Shown here in pieces: positions 15,108 through 22,757 of a DNA stretch of 64,000 bases. Below the pieces are notes generated by a model. That model did not search any database. It was not told the origin of the DNA and saw only the letters and a program-made list of their open reading frames with translations. The translations under genes and the position numbers were made by a program. Source of the DNA: Reinekea marinisedimentorum (GTDB lineage Bacteria; Pseudomonadota; Gammaproteobacteria; Pseudomonadales; Natronospirillaceae); the NCBI RefSeq assembly GCF_004341165.1, contig NZ_SLZR01000001.1, forward strand, positions 248,001 through 312,000. The letters are read 5' to 3'. Numbering within the stretch: position 1 is the first letter of the stretch; each line of letters begins with the position of its first letter.

Positions 15108-16685
15108 ATGTCTGCGCTATCTCCGAATCAATCATGGCGGCGTGAAGAGCAGCTCGCTCAAATTGCCGGTCAATCATTCGACGTTCTTGTTATTGGCGGC
15201 GGAGCTTCCGGTGCCGGCGTGTTTCTCGACGCGCTCAGCCGTGGCCTGTCTGCGGCTATCATCGATAAGCAGGATTTCACAGCCGGAACCTCCAGCCGCT
15301 CCACCAAGCTGGTGCACGGCGGTGTCCGCTATCTGGAGCAAGCCGTTAAAGAGCTGGATCTCAGCAAATATACCCTGGTAAAAGAAGCCCTGGCTGAGCG
15401 CCGTCGCATGCTGGAAATGGCTCCGCATCTGGCCTGGAAGCTAAACCTGGTGACGCCGGTAAAAGGCTGGTTCGGCCTGCCTTACATGCGTATTGGCCTG
15501 GGTGTATACGATTTTCTTTCCGGGAGTCAGCGAATCGGTGAGTCCCGAATAGAAAGCAAAGCGACGCTGAGCTCTGTCTGTCCGGACTTGGACGTGAAAC
15601 CATTGACCGGCGGCGTCAGCTATTTCGACGGTCAGTTTGATGATGCTCGCTATGGCATTTCGATGGTGCGTACCGGCCTGGAAATGGGCGGCGCGGCACT
15701 GAACTACTGTGCGGTTACCGATCTTATCCACAGCGATACGGGCGTGTCCGGCGTCAGCTGTGTCGATAGGTTCACAGGCAAAACCTTTGATGTGCACGCT
15801 AAGGCCGTCGTCAACTGTACCGGCCCGTGGACCGATGAGCTGCGCTTGAAGGCCAACCCTGCATGCAAGCCAATGATGACGGTCTCTTCGGGTGTGCATC
15901 TGGTTATCGAACGTGATCTGTTGCCGGAAGGCCGGGGTATTCTCATCCCGGAAACAGAAGATGGCCGCGTGCTGTTTATGTTGCCTTGGTTGGGCAGCAC
16001 TCTGATTGGTACCACCGATGATGAAGCCAGGCTGACAGATAACCCGAAAGCCTCAGATGCAGAAATCGACTATATACTGCGCACCGTTAACAGTTGGCTG
16101 ACGAAGCCGGTTCAGCGCACTGAAGTGACAGCGGCCTGGTCTGGCTTGCGCCCTCTGGTGAGTGATCCGGAAGCCCAGTCGACTGCCTCGGTCACCCGCG
16201 ATCACGTCGTACTCAATGACAACGGTCTGATCAGCCTGACGGGCGGTAAGTGGACAACCTGGCGCAAGATGGCGGAAGACTGCATGGACAAGGTGATTGA
16301 GGCCCACAGCCTGAAAGCCGGCCCGTGCAATACGCTGGATCTGAGACTGGTCGGCGCACGCGGTGATCGCCAGCAAGCCATGCAGGCTATCCGTCACCTG
16401 CCTGAAAGCATCCGTGAGCATCTGTGGCAATGCTACGGCGACCGGGCTGCTCAGGTGCTGAGCTTTGGAAGCGCCGAGCCGTTGGTTGAGGGCGCGCCCT
16501 ATATAGAAGCTGAACTGGGCTACCTGTTTGATCAGGAAGGTGCCTGCACGGCAGAAGATATTCTTACCAGACGCTGGCGTGTCGCCATGCTCAATGAGCA
16601 GTTAGCGGACAGGCTCGGTGAAAAAGTGAAGGTGTTTTTAGAGGGCCAAACCTGTAACGGCTCTAAAATAGCCTGTCGCGCGTGA
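15108..16685 (+). CDS. glpD: glycerol-3-phosphate dehydrogenase, FAD type
   Basis: A 525-residue flavoprotein. The N-terminal dinucleotide fold is DVLVIGGGASGAG near residue 25, followed by DFTAGTSSRSTKLVHGGVRY, the usual GlpD FAD/substrate segment, and LISLTGGKWTTWRKMAEDC near residue 380. GlpD oxidises sn-glycerol 3-phosphate to dihydroxyacetone phosphate at the inner membrane and passes electrons to quinone. The start ATG at 15108 has CAGGG eight bases upstream; an earlier in-frame codon is not needed. GlpR-like half-sites lie upstream. No glpK, glpF or glpR is adjacent. The protein is somewhat longer than E. coli GlpD (501). Confidence 0.88.
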   Translation: MSALSPNQSWRREEQLAQIAGQSFDVLVIGGGASGAGVFLDALSRGLSAAIIDKQDFTAGTSSRSTKLVHGGVRYLEQAVKELDLSKYTLVKEALAERRRMLEMAPHLAWKLNLVTPVKGWFGLPYMRIGLGVYDFLSGSQRIGESRIESKATLSSVCPDLDVKPLTGGVSYFDGQFDDARYGISMVRTGLEMGGAALNYCAVTDLIHSDTGVSGVSCVDRFTGKTFDVHAKAVVNCTGPWTDELRLKANPACKPMMTVSSGVHLVIERDLLPEGRGILIPETEDGRVLFMLPWLGSTLIGTTDDEARLTDNPKASDAEIDYILRTVNSWLTKPVQRTEVTAAWSGLRPLVSDPEAQSTASVTRDHVVLNDNGLISLTGGKWTTWRKMAEDCMDKVIEAHSLKAGPCNTLDLRLVGARGDRQQAMQAIRHLPESIREHLWQCYGDRAAQVLSFGSAEPLVEGAPYIEAELGYLFDQEGACTAEDILTRRWRVAMLNEQLADRLGEKVKVFLEGQTCNGSKIACRA

Positions 16686-16707
16686 GTAACCGTTCACAAG
16701 GCTGAAC

Positions 16708-16729
16708 AGCCAGCTCGTCTGGCTTTTTT
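16708..16729 (+). terminator. terminator after glpD
   Basis: Stem AGCCAG/CTGGCT with loop CTCGT and a run of six T. Confidence 0.85.
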
Positions 16730-16790
16730 GAACCATGCATGGCTGTGATAATCTGGGGCGGTTTCTTAATTCCCGCAACAAGGACTCGCC

Positions 16791-17633
16791 ATGCGTGCGT
16801 TACTTTTAATCTCTGTTCTTTTTCTTAGCAGTACCGGCTTTTCCGCTTCCATCTGGCATGTTGAAGGTAAGCAGGAGTTTTACCTGTTTGGTACCGTTCA
16901 TATCCTAAAGCCGGACACCTACCCGCTGCCGGCTGTTTACCAGCGCAGTTTCAGTCAATGTGACAACCTGTGGATTGAAGCCGACCTCAACGAAATGAAA
17001 GACCCTTCGGTGATGGCGTCTGTCCAGGCGATGATGTTGCTGCCTCAGGGTAAAACCCTGCAATCGGAGTTATCAGCCGATGCGTATGCAGCGTTGGAGG
17101 CCCTGGCAGAGGTTGCCGGAGTGCCGCTGTCGTTGGTTCAGGGCGTTAAACCCTGGGCTGCATCCAACATGCTGACCATGACAATCTTCGAGAAAAAGGG
17201 TTTTGAATCTGAGCAGGGGCTGGATATCTATCTGCAGGCCAAGGCCGTTGAAATGGGTATTCCGGTGAATACCTTTGAAACCATCCTCTGGCAAATGCAG
17301 ATGTTCGATACTCTGGGCTCTGACTACAGCGATGAGTTTGTGGAGTTTTCCACGAACGACATTGATCAGGCCGATACAATGATCGATGCCATTTACGACA
17401 ACTGGAAAAGCGGTAACCTGGACGCTCTCTATGATATTGCCGACTTTGGTGAATACCCACAGATTGAAAGCGTTATGCTGACTGAACGGAATAATAATTG
17501 GATGGACACCCTGCTGAATGCGTCGAACGGCCAGACCCAGTGTGTGGCTGTGGGGGCATTGCATATGGCAGGTAAGCATGGATTGATACAGCAGTTCAGC
17601 GAGGCCGGTTTTAAGGTGACTCAGCTCGATTGA
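16791..17633 (+). CDS. TraB/GumN family protein
   Basis: A 280-residue protein with a short signal peptide (MRALLLISVLFLSSTGFSAS). The TraB/GumN landmarks are LFGTVHILKPD near residue 32, an IEAD segment near 60, FETILWQMQ with its acidic residue, and CVAVGALHMAGKHGL near the C-terminus. The family is related to the Tiki metalloproteases and to EreA/ChaN-like folds; the conserved GTxH and GxLHM histidines are both present. Substrate is not known. The protein should be periplasmic or lipid-free secreted. An AAGGA ribosome-binding site precedes the ATG. A weak hairpin (TCTGTGGC/GCCACAGA, 17669-17707) follows. Confidence 0.8.
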   Translation: MRALLLISVLFLSSTGFSASIWHVEGKQEFYLFGTVHILKPDTYPLPAVYQRSFSQCDNLWIEADLNEMKDPSVMASVQAMMLLPQGKTLQSELSADAYAALEALAEVAGVPLSLVQGVKPWAASNMLTMTIFEKKGFESEQGLDIYLQAKAVEMGIPVNTFETILWQMQMFDTLGSDYSDEFVEFSTNDIDQADTMIDAIYDNWKSGNLDALYDIADFGEYPQIESVMLTERNNNWMDTLLNASNGQTQCVAVGALHMAGKHGLIQQFSEAGFKVTQLD

Positions 17634-17789
17634 TAGCCGTGTTTTTAGCTATGAGGCCGTGCTTGCGTTCTGTGGCGAGGCGCTATCCTTTGCTGCCCTG
17701 CCACAGATTTAAGGTTGAGCTGTGATGCCGTTTACAGAGCGTCACTGCTTAACCGAGGCCAAAAACCGGTAACGTCTTTGATGTTGATT

Positions 17790-18398
17790 CTAAGCCAGCT
17801 CCAGCGCCAGTTTTCCGGCCAGCCCGACCAGTACCACACCAAAGATACGATCCAGCCAAACGGCTTTAGCCTGCAGGGTTTTCAGCCAACGCGGATTGGA
17901 GAACAGCCAGGCCACCAACAAATACCAGCCACCATCGATGACCATCGCCGTGGTTGCACACAGCAGTTTCGCTGCAAAGCTGGTTTCCGTGCCCACCACC
18001 TGACTGAACAGTGCAATAAAAAACACCGCGATTTTGGGGTTCAGGAAGACAATCATAAAGCCATCGCGCGCAGCACTCTGTGTGGTCACTTCCGGCAGAT
18101 TCTGGTTGGGGTTGGAGCGACTCATCAGCCCCTTAATGCCCAGCCAGGCCAGATAAGCCGCACCGGACCATTGTAAAACAGTGAACAGGGTTTCAGACGC
18201 CGTGATGATAACTGCCAGGCCGGAAATACTGATCAGTGCATAAAGCCCGACGCCCAGGCCATGGGTCAGAGCAGCGGTATAGCCCTGAGAGCGCCCGCCG
18301 GAGAGCGTATGCTTTAGCACAACGGCCAAGGATGGTCCCGGCGACATAGCACCCAGGCTGCAAATACCAACAATTGTGATCCACCCGGTCAGCGTCAT
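17790..18398 (-). CDS. LysE/RhtB family amino-acid exporter
   Basis: A 202-residue membrane protein with about six TM segments and the family signature GAMSPGPSLAVVLKHTLSGG near residue 16, followed by THGLGVGLYAL. Members export amino acids such as lysine, threonine or homoserine lactone. GAGGATGAATC precedes the ATG. It is the last of three minus-strand genes (DHH protein, GNAT, LysE), which may or may not be one transcript because gaps of 77 and 115 bp separate them. Confidence 0.85.
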   Translation of the reverse strand: MTLTGWITIVGICSLGAMSPGPSLAVVLKHTLSGGRSQGYTAALTHGLGVGLYALISISGLAVIITASETLFTVLQWSGAAYLAWLGIKGLMSRSNPNQNLPEVTTQSAARDGFMIVFLNPKIAVFFIALFSQVVGTETSFAAKLLCATTAMVIDGGWYLLVAWLFSNPRWLKTLQAKAVWLDRIFGVVLVGLAGKLALELA

Positions 18399-18513
18399 GA
18401 TTCATCCTCGCATCAGTTTTTAACTGATTTTTAAGGATTGACGCTGTAAGCACAAGCCGTCAGCCCGCCGCTGGCGGGTGATTTACAATTTCATTGGGCA
18501 GCGGCCGGAAAGC

Positions 18514-18942
18514 CTACTGCTCCCAGCGCATCACGTATTCATCGAACGGCAGTTCTTTGTTTGCCTGCTCGCGCACTATTTCAAAGCCGTGATAGTGGTA
18601 AAAACGCTGTGCCTGGTAGTTATCCACAAAGCAGCACAGTTCTAATAACTGATGCCGCTCCTTCAGGTGGTCGATGAGCGAGCTGCCAATGCCCTGCCGC
18701 TGGTAGTCGACCTTGATAAACAGGCCATTGATATGGTCATTGGTGGTAGAGACAAAGCCCAGAACCTCGCCGTTGCGCTCGCTCAGATACGATTGATTCA
18801 GCGGAAGGTATTCATCGCGCACCCGTCTGCGGTCTTTACGGATGAACTCCGGGTCGATAAAGGGATGCGCAATCAGGCTGGCATCGTGGTAAATGTCGGC
18901 AAGTTCCGGGTAGTCGGTGGTTGTTGCCTGTCGAATCATCAT
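18514..18942 (-). CDS. GNAT family N-acetyltransferase
   Basis: A 142-residue single-domain GNAT enzyme. It begins MIRQATTTDYPELADIYHDA, has the acetyl-CoA pyrophosphate loop in VDYQRQGIGSSLIDHL near residue 80, and the closing FYHYHGFEIV strand-helix. Substrate is unknown. Two adjacent ATG codons follow AAGGAGG, so the start may be one codon later. Confidence 0.82.
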   Translation of the reverse strand: MMIRQATTTDYPELADIYHDASLIAHPFIDPEFIRKDRRRVRDEYLPLNQSYLSERNGEVLGFVSTTNDHINGLFIKVDYQRQGIGSSLIDHLKERHQLLELCCFVDNYQAQRFYHYHGFEIVREQANKELPFDEYVMRWEQ

Positions 18943-19019
18943 AACGCCTCCTTAACCATAGCGGGCAGCCTCGATTATTGTTTTTGTTTCGACGCTGCTT
19001 CAGGTCCGGCGGTTGGGGA

Positions 19020-19949
19020 TCAACCGTCGTTATTAATTCGGGTAATCAGTTCCTGCAGTACCGCTTCTGCCTGCTCATGGCCAACCTGGCAGGTGCCGGC
19101 GGCCTGATGACCGCCACCGCCATACTGCAGACACAGCTCACCAACATTGGTTTTGGAGCTGCGGTCAATAATCGATTTGCCAATGGCAAATACCGTGTTC
19201 TGTTTGCGTAAGCCCCACATGCGGTGAATAGAAATGTTGCACTGTGGGAACAGCGCATAGATGACAAAGCGGTTGGTTGCCCATATTTCAGTTTCATGCT
19301 GTAAATCGAGGATGACCAGGTTCTTGTGTACGCTTGCGCAGCGCAGAATCTGCTCGTTGGCTTTGGGCTGATGATCCATATACAGCTCAACCCGCTCCTG
19401 TACATCCGGCATTTTCAGGATTTCTTCAATCGGGTGCTCGCGGCATTTATCGATCAGATCCATCATCAGCTGGTAGTTGGAGATGCGGAACTCGCGGAAG
19501 CGGCCAAGGCCGGTGCGGGCATCCATCAGGAAGTTCATTAAATCCCAGCCGCGCGGGTCGAGAATCTCCTGCTTGGTAAAGTTGGCCGAATCCCCTTTAT
19601 CCACAGCGATCATCAGTTCGTCACTGATGTTCGGGATTTTCGCCGCGCCACCGTAGTAGTCGTATACAACGCGTGCGGCGGAAGGCGCATCCGGGTCGAT
19701 AATGTGGTTATCGGCTTTTTCGTTGCGGATGGTTTCACTCAAATGGTGATCAAACGAAAGGTGGGCCGCCGGGTTATATGGCAGGTTGGTCGTAATGTCA
19801 TTGCCGGTAATATCAATCTTGCCGTCCTGCATATCTTTGGGGTGAACAAACAGAATATCCTCGATTAAATCGAGTTCCTTCAAAATGGCCGCACAGACCA
19901 ATCCATCAAAATCACTGCGGGTTACTAACCGGAATTTTTGGGCAGACAT
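19020..19949 (-). CDS. DHH/DHHA1 family phosphoesterase
   Basis: A 309-residue DHH superfamily protein. The DHH domain starts FRLVTRSDFDGLVCAA and carries LSFDHHL (the naming motif); the DHHA1 domain ends with YGGGGHQAAGTC. This architecture is seen in exopolyphosphatase-like and nanoRNase/pAp- or c-di-AMP-type phosphodiesterases; the metal is usually Mn2+. Which small phosphoester or oligonucleotide it cleaves is not clear from sequence. The start is placed at MSAQKF because AAGG lies seven bases before it and the longer frame has none. Confidence 0.82.
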   Translation of the reverse strand: MSAQKFRLVTRSDFDGLVCAAILKELDLIEDILFVHPKDMQDGKIDITGNDITTNLPYNPAAHLSFDHHLSETIRNEKADNHIIDPDAPSAARVVYDYYGGAAKIPNISDELMIAVDKGDSANFTKQEILDPRGWDLMNFLMDARTGLGRFREFRISNYQLMMDLIDKCREHPIEEILKMPDVQERVELYMDHQPKANEQILRCASVHKNLVILDLQHETEIWATNRFVIYALFPQCNISIHRMWGLRKQNTVFAIGKSIIDRSSKTNVGELCLQYGGGGHQAAGTCQVGHEQAEAVLQELITRINNDG

Positions 19950-20375
19950 AACAAACCTTAAGTTGAGAAAAACACCTGTCATTCAAGTATAGGCAGGATT
20001 CTGCGGTGCGCTTGAAAATCAGCTTTTCTTATCCACTTTCGGGTTATTGGTCTTTTAACTGACTTTGCGCTGTAAATATATCCGACACCCAATTCGAACT
20101 TTGGTCATATTTCGCAGTTTTAAAAGTGCTTAAAAATCAGTTGGTTAAATTGTCATATAAATGGCAAACAGTGTCAGTCTTGTGTATGCAATAGGTGTAT
20201 TTAAAGAGCATGTTGTTGGGTTGTTTTACAGCGCGAGCCCGAGTGAATTGTCAACATGCCCATGAAGACTGGGGCTTACAGTGTTATGGAATGAGCTTTG
20301 CTAAACCTTTGGTGTCATTTTGACAATCATGAGAATTCTTCTTGCGGTATAAAAATAAGAAGTCAGGAGAGAAAA
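19950..20375. other. AT-rich gap upstream of the PEP-CTERM gene
   Basis: A 426-bp gap between divergent genes, with lower G+C than the flanks. It contains a sigma-54-like element at 20287-20302 close to the PEP-CTERM gene. Nothing else recognisable is seen. Confidence 0.5.
20287..20302 (+). promoter_or_regulatory. possible sigma-54 promoter
   Basis: TGGAATGAGCTTTGCT matches the -24/-12 consensus TGGCAYRNNNNTTGCW at every fixed position except one (A for C). The GG and GC doublets have the exact required spacing. The start point would fall near 20313, about 60 bases before the PEP-CTERM start codon. Confidence 0.45.
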
Positions 20376-20996
20376 ATGAGAAAAACATATATGTTCGTAA
20401 TTAGTTCAGCATTGCTTTTAGGTGCAACCAACGTAAGTGCTGCTTTTATTACCAGTAGTGGTGACGCTGCTCTTTCCGGTGGCTCCGTTATTGATTTTGA
20501 AGATCAAACTTTAGGTACTTACACATCTTTAACTATTGGTGATGTAACTTTTACTGCATCTGATAATCACCTCAGGATTGATAATACTTACCAAGGGTAT
20601 AACCAGTCAGGAATCTACCTAGACAACGGTACATACGGAAATAATGGGTTCGGTACTTTGAATATCGATTTTTCGGGGTCAACCAGTGCCTTTGGATTCA
20701 CCTGGGGTATGGCTGAATCATTTGCAAGTTGGAACTTATCAGCGTACGACTCTTCTAGTAGCTTGATAGAGTCCTATATTCTTCCTTCCACAGGGAGTAG
20801 TAGCGCGGGTGAATTTTTTGGAATTTCTGCTGCAGGCATAGCTTCTGCATCTCTATCTTGGCAGGGTAGTTACGATTGGATTGCAGTAGATGACTTTACT
20901 TGGGCTTCCGCTTCTGTGCCTGAACCATCTACCTTACTGTTGTTAGGTGCCGGCTTAGCAGGCTTGTTTGCTGCCCGCCGCCGCCAACCAGCTTAA
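20376..20996 (+). CDS. PEP-CTERM sorting domain protein
   Basis: A 206-residue exported protein with a signal peptide (MRKTYMFVISSALLLGATNV, cleavage after SA). The middle is rich in Ser, Gly, Thr and Asn with a beta-sandwich look (SVIDFEDQTLGTY, GTLNIDFSGSTSAFGFTWG). The tail is a classic PEP-CTERM signal: VPEPSTLLLL, a hydrophobic stretch, then AARRR. Such proteins are cut and sorted by exosortase (EpsH/XrtA) and accompany exopolysaccharide production. No exosortase gene is in the window. AGGAGAG precedes the ATG. Base use is more AT-rich than the neighbours, which is common for this class. Confidence 0.85.
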   Translation: MRKTYMFVISSALLLGATNVSAAFITSSGDAALSGGSVIDFEDQTLGTYTSLTIGDVTFTASDNHLRIDNTYQGYNQSGIYLDNGTYGNNGFGTLNIDFSGSTSAFGFTWGMAESFASWNLSAYDSSSSLIESYILPSTGSSSAGEFFGISAAGIASASLSWQGSYDWIAVDDFTWASASVPEPSTLLLLGAGLAGLFAARRRQPA

Positions 20997-21023
20997 GCCG
21001 TTAATTTCACTGGCAAAGAACAT

Positions 21024-21050
21024 AACGCGGGCGCAATGCCCGCGTTTCTT
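21024..21050 (+). terminator. terminator after the PEP-CTERM gene
   Basis: Stem AACGCGGGC/GCCCGCGTT around a short loop followed by TTCTT. Confidence 0.75.
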
Positions 21051-21062
21051 ATTACTCTGGAA

Positions 21063-22001
21063 TCACTCCGATTCCTTCTCCACAAAATGCATCATCCGGT
21101 TCCGCCCCAGCTGCTTGGCGTTATACATGGCGCTGTCGGCATGGCGCAGCAGGGTAGTGAAATCGTCGCCATGCTTCGGGAACAGTGCGATACCAACACT
21201 GGCGCTGATGCTGATCCGCTGTTTGTCGATGCCGAACGTCTGGTTCGTGGCCCGCAGTACCTTTTCGGCAATCTTCCGGGCATCGCTCAGGCTGTGGATT
21301 TCTTCTGCGACCACCAGAAACTCATCACCGGATAACCGGCCAAAGGTGTCGTTATCACGCAATCCGGATTGGATGCGTGCTGTCGCGGCACGCAGCAGCT
21401 TATCGCCAATCTGATGGCCGTGGGTGTCATTAACCGCTTTAAAGTGATCGAGATCGATATACAGAAACGCCAGCGACTGCTGGTGGCGTCGTGCCCGCAA
21501 TACCGCCTGGCGGCCGCGATCCTCCAGCAGCGTTCGGTTCACCAGGCCGGTCAGTCGATCGTAGTGGGCCATGCGCAGCAGCTTACCTTCATAGACTTTG
21601 CGGTCGGTAATATCCCGCGCGGTTAATATCTTGTCGGCCTCAAAGCCATTGATAAAGATGCCTTCGGGCAGCTTTGCGGTATTAATCTCGACACAAAGCT
21701 GGGAGCCGTCTTTGCGAATGGCTTTCCATTCCGGATAGTCCGGCTGGCTTTCCAGTGATGATTCCTGCGGGCAGAAAATCTGCGTGCAGGCCAGCTCGGT
21801 TAGCTCGGATTTGCTGTACTGTAATTGGGTAGAGGCATTCTGGTTGGCGTCGATCAACCGCTGGTCTTTGTTGTAAACCAGGATCATATCGGGTGAGGTA
21901 TCGTAAACCGCCTGCAGAAATTTTTTTGAAAGCTCAAAGCGTATATCTTCGAATTTGGCTTTGGTGAAAGTGTCAGTTACATCGTGACGCATAATGTCCA
22001 T
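21063..22001 (-). CDS. PAS-GGDEF diguanylate cyclase
   Basis: A 312-residue cytoplasmic protein. A PAS domain (DTSPDMILVYNKDQRLIDAN, with ARDITDRKVYEGKLL as its end) occupies residues ~25-145. The GGDEF domain then starts AHYDRLTGLVNRTLLEDR, with IDLDHFKAVNDTHGHQIGD (Mg and substrate residues). The active-site loop reads GRLSGDEF, so the signature is SGDEF rather than GGDEF. Many SGDEF proteins are expected to be active, but this one is not proven. It should make c-di-GMP from GTP in response to a PAS-sensed signal. No good ribosome-binding site is visible. Confidence 0.85.
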   Translation of the reverse strand: MDIMRHDVTDTFTKAKFEDIRFELSKKFLQAVYDTSPDMILVYNKDQRLIDANQNASTQLQYSKSELTELACTQIFCPQESSLESQPDYPEWKAIRKDGSQLCVEINTAKLPEGIFINGFEADKILTARDITDRKVYEGKLLRMAHYDRLTGLVNRTLLEDRGRQAVLRARRHQQSLAFLYIDLDHFKAVNDTHGHQIGDKLLRAATARIQSGLRDNDTFGRLSGDEFLVVAEEIHSLSDARKIAEKVLRATNQTFGIDKQRISISASVGIALFPKHGDDFTTLLRHADSAMYNAKQLGRNRMMHFVEKESE

Positions 22002-22136
22002 ATTATCGTTTGGCTGGTGGGCTTTCCGGTTGAGCTTACCCTGCTCTGATATCAGGATAAAGACGAAATGCCCCTATCGATGCTGTTTATCCAGCGGACA
22101 GCAAACATGAATCAATTAATCAGGTGAATGTCATCT

Positions 22137-22742
22137 ATGAGCAACAATACCCGCCCGGAAAGTGACAAGCGGCAGGCGCTGATTGAAGCCGGTCGCGAAC
22201 TCTTTCTGAAAAACAGCTACAGCAATATCTCGATTCGCCGAATCGCTGAAAAGGCCAATGTTAATTCAGCGCTGATTGCCTATTACTTTGGCTCGAAAAG
22301 TGGTTTGTTCCGTGAGGTGCTCAGCTCTTACTTTAGCCATAATCTGGAGCGTATGGAGCAAGCGATTGATGATCTGGGCCACGACAGCCTGCAGGAATTT
22401 TTTCTGAATTTTTATCAGTCGATGCCGCCGGAGTTTGCTCATCTGATACTGCGTACCCTGCTGTTCGAGCGTGGAGAGATGCGTGAGTGGATCATGGAAA
22501 CCATGTTTACACGTGTGCTGAACCTGGCAACCAAAACCTCGCAACGTATTGCCGACCAAAGCGGTGAGGTTTATGACCCGCATTTGATCCGCACCGTTAT
22601 ACAAAGCCTGCTGGTGATGCCAAAGATCATGCAGCCGATCATCAATGAGATGGACCCCGGCCGGGTGAATGACGCGTTCTATGTGCAGCTGGCAAGTTTG
22701 AACAGCCAGCTGATTACGGAGTTTTTCAGGCTCGATAAATAA
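22137..22742 (+). CDS. TetR family transcriptional regulator
   Basis: A 201-residue TetR-type regulator. The N-terminal helix-turn-helix (KRQALIEAGRELFLKNSYSN, ISIRRIAEKANVNSALIAYY FGSK in two parts) is typical, and the C-terminal ligand domain is not assignable. The ATG at 22137 is chosen because AGGTGA (22122-22127) would abut the upstream ATG at 22128. It is divergent from the PAS-GGDEF gene and convergent with the metallopeptidase gene, so its target is unclear. Confidence 0.87.
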   Translation: MSNNTRPESDKRQALIEAGRELFLKNSYSNISIRRIAEKANVNSALIAYYFGSKSGLFREVLSSYFSHNLERMEQAIDDLGHDSLQEFFLNFYQSMPPEFAHLILRTLLFERGEMREWIMETMFTRVLNLATKTSQRIADQSGEVYDPHLIRTVIQSLLVMPKIMQPIINEMDPGRVNDAFYVQLASLNSQLITEFFRLDK

Positions 22743-22757
22743 CGGCCGGGTGGCTTA

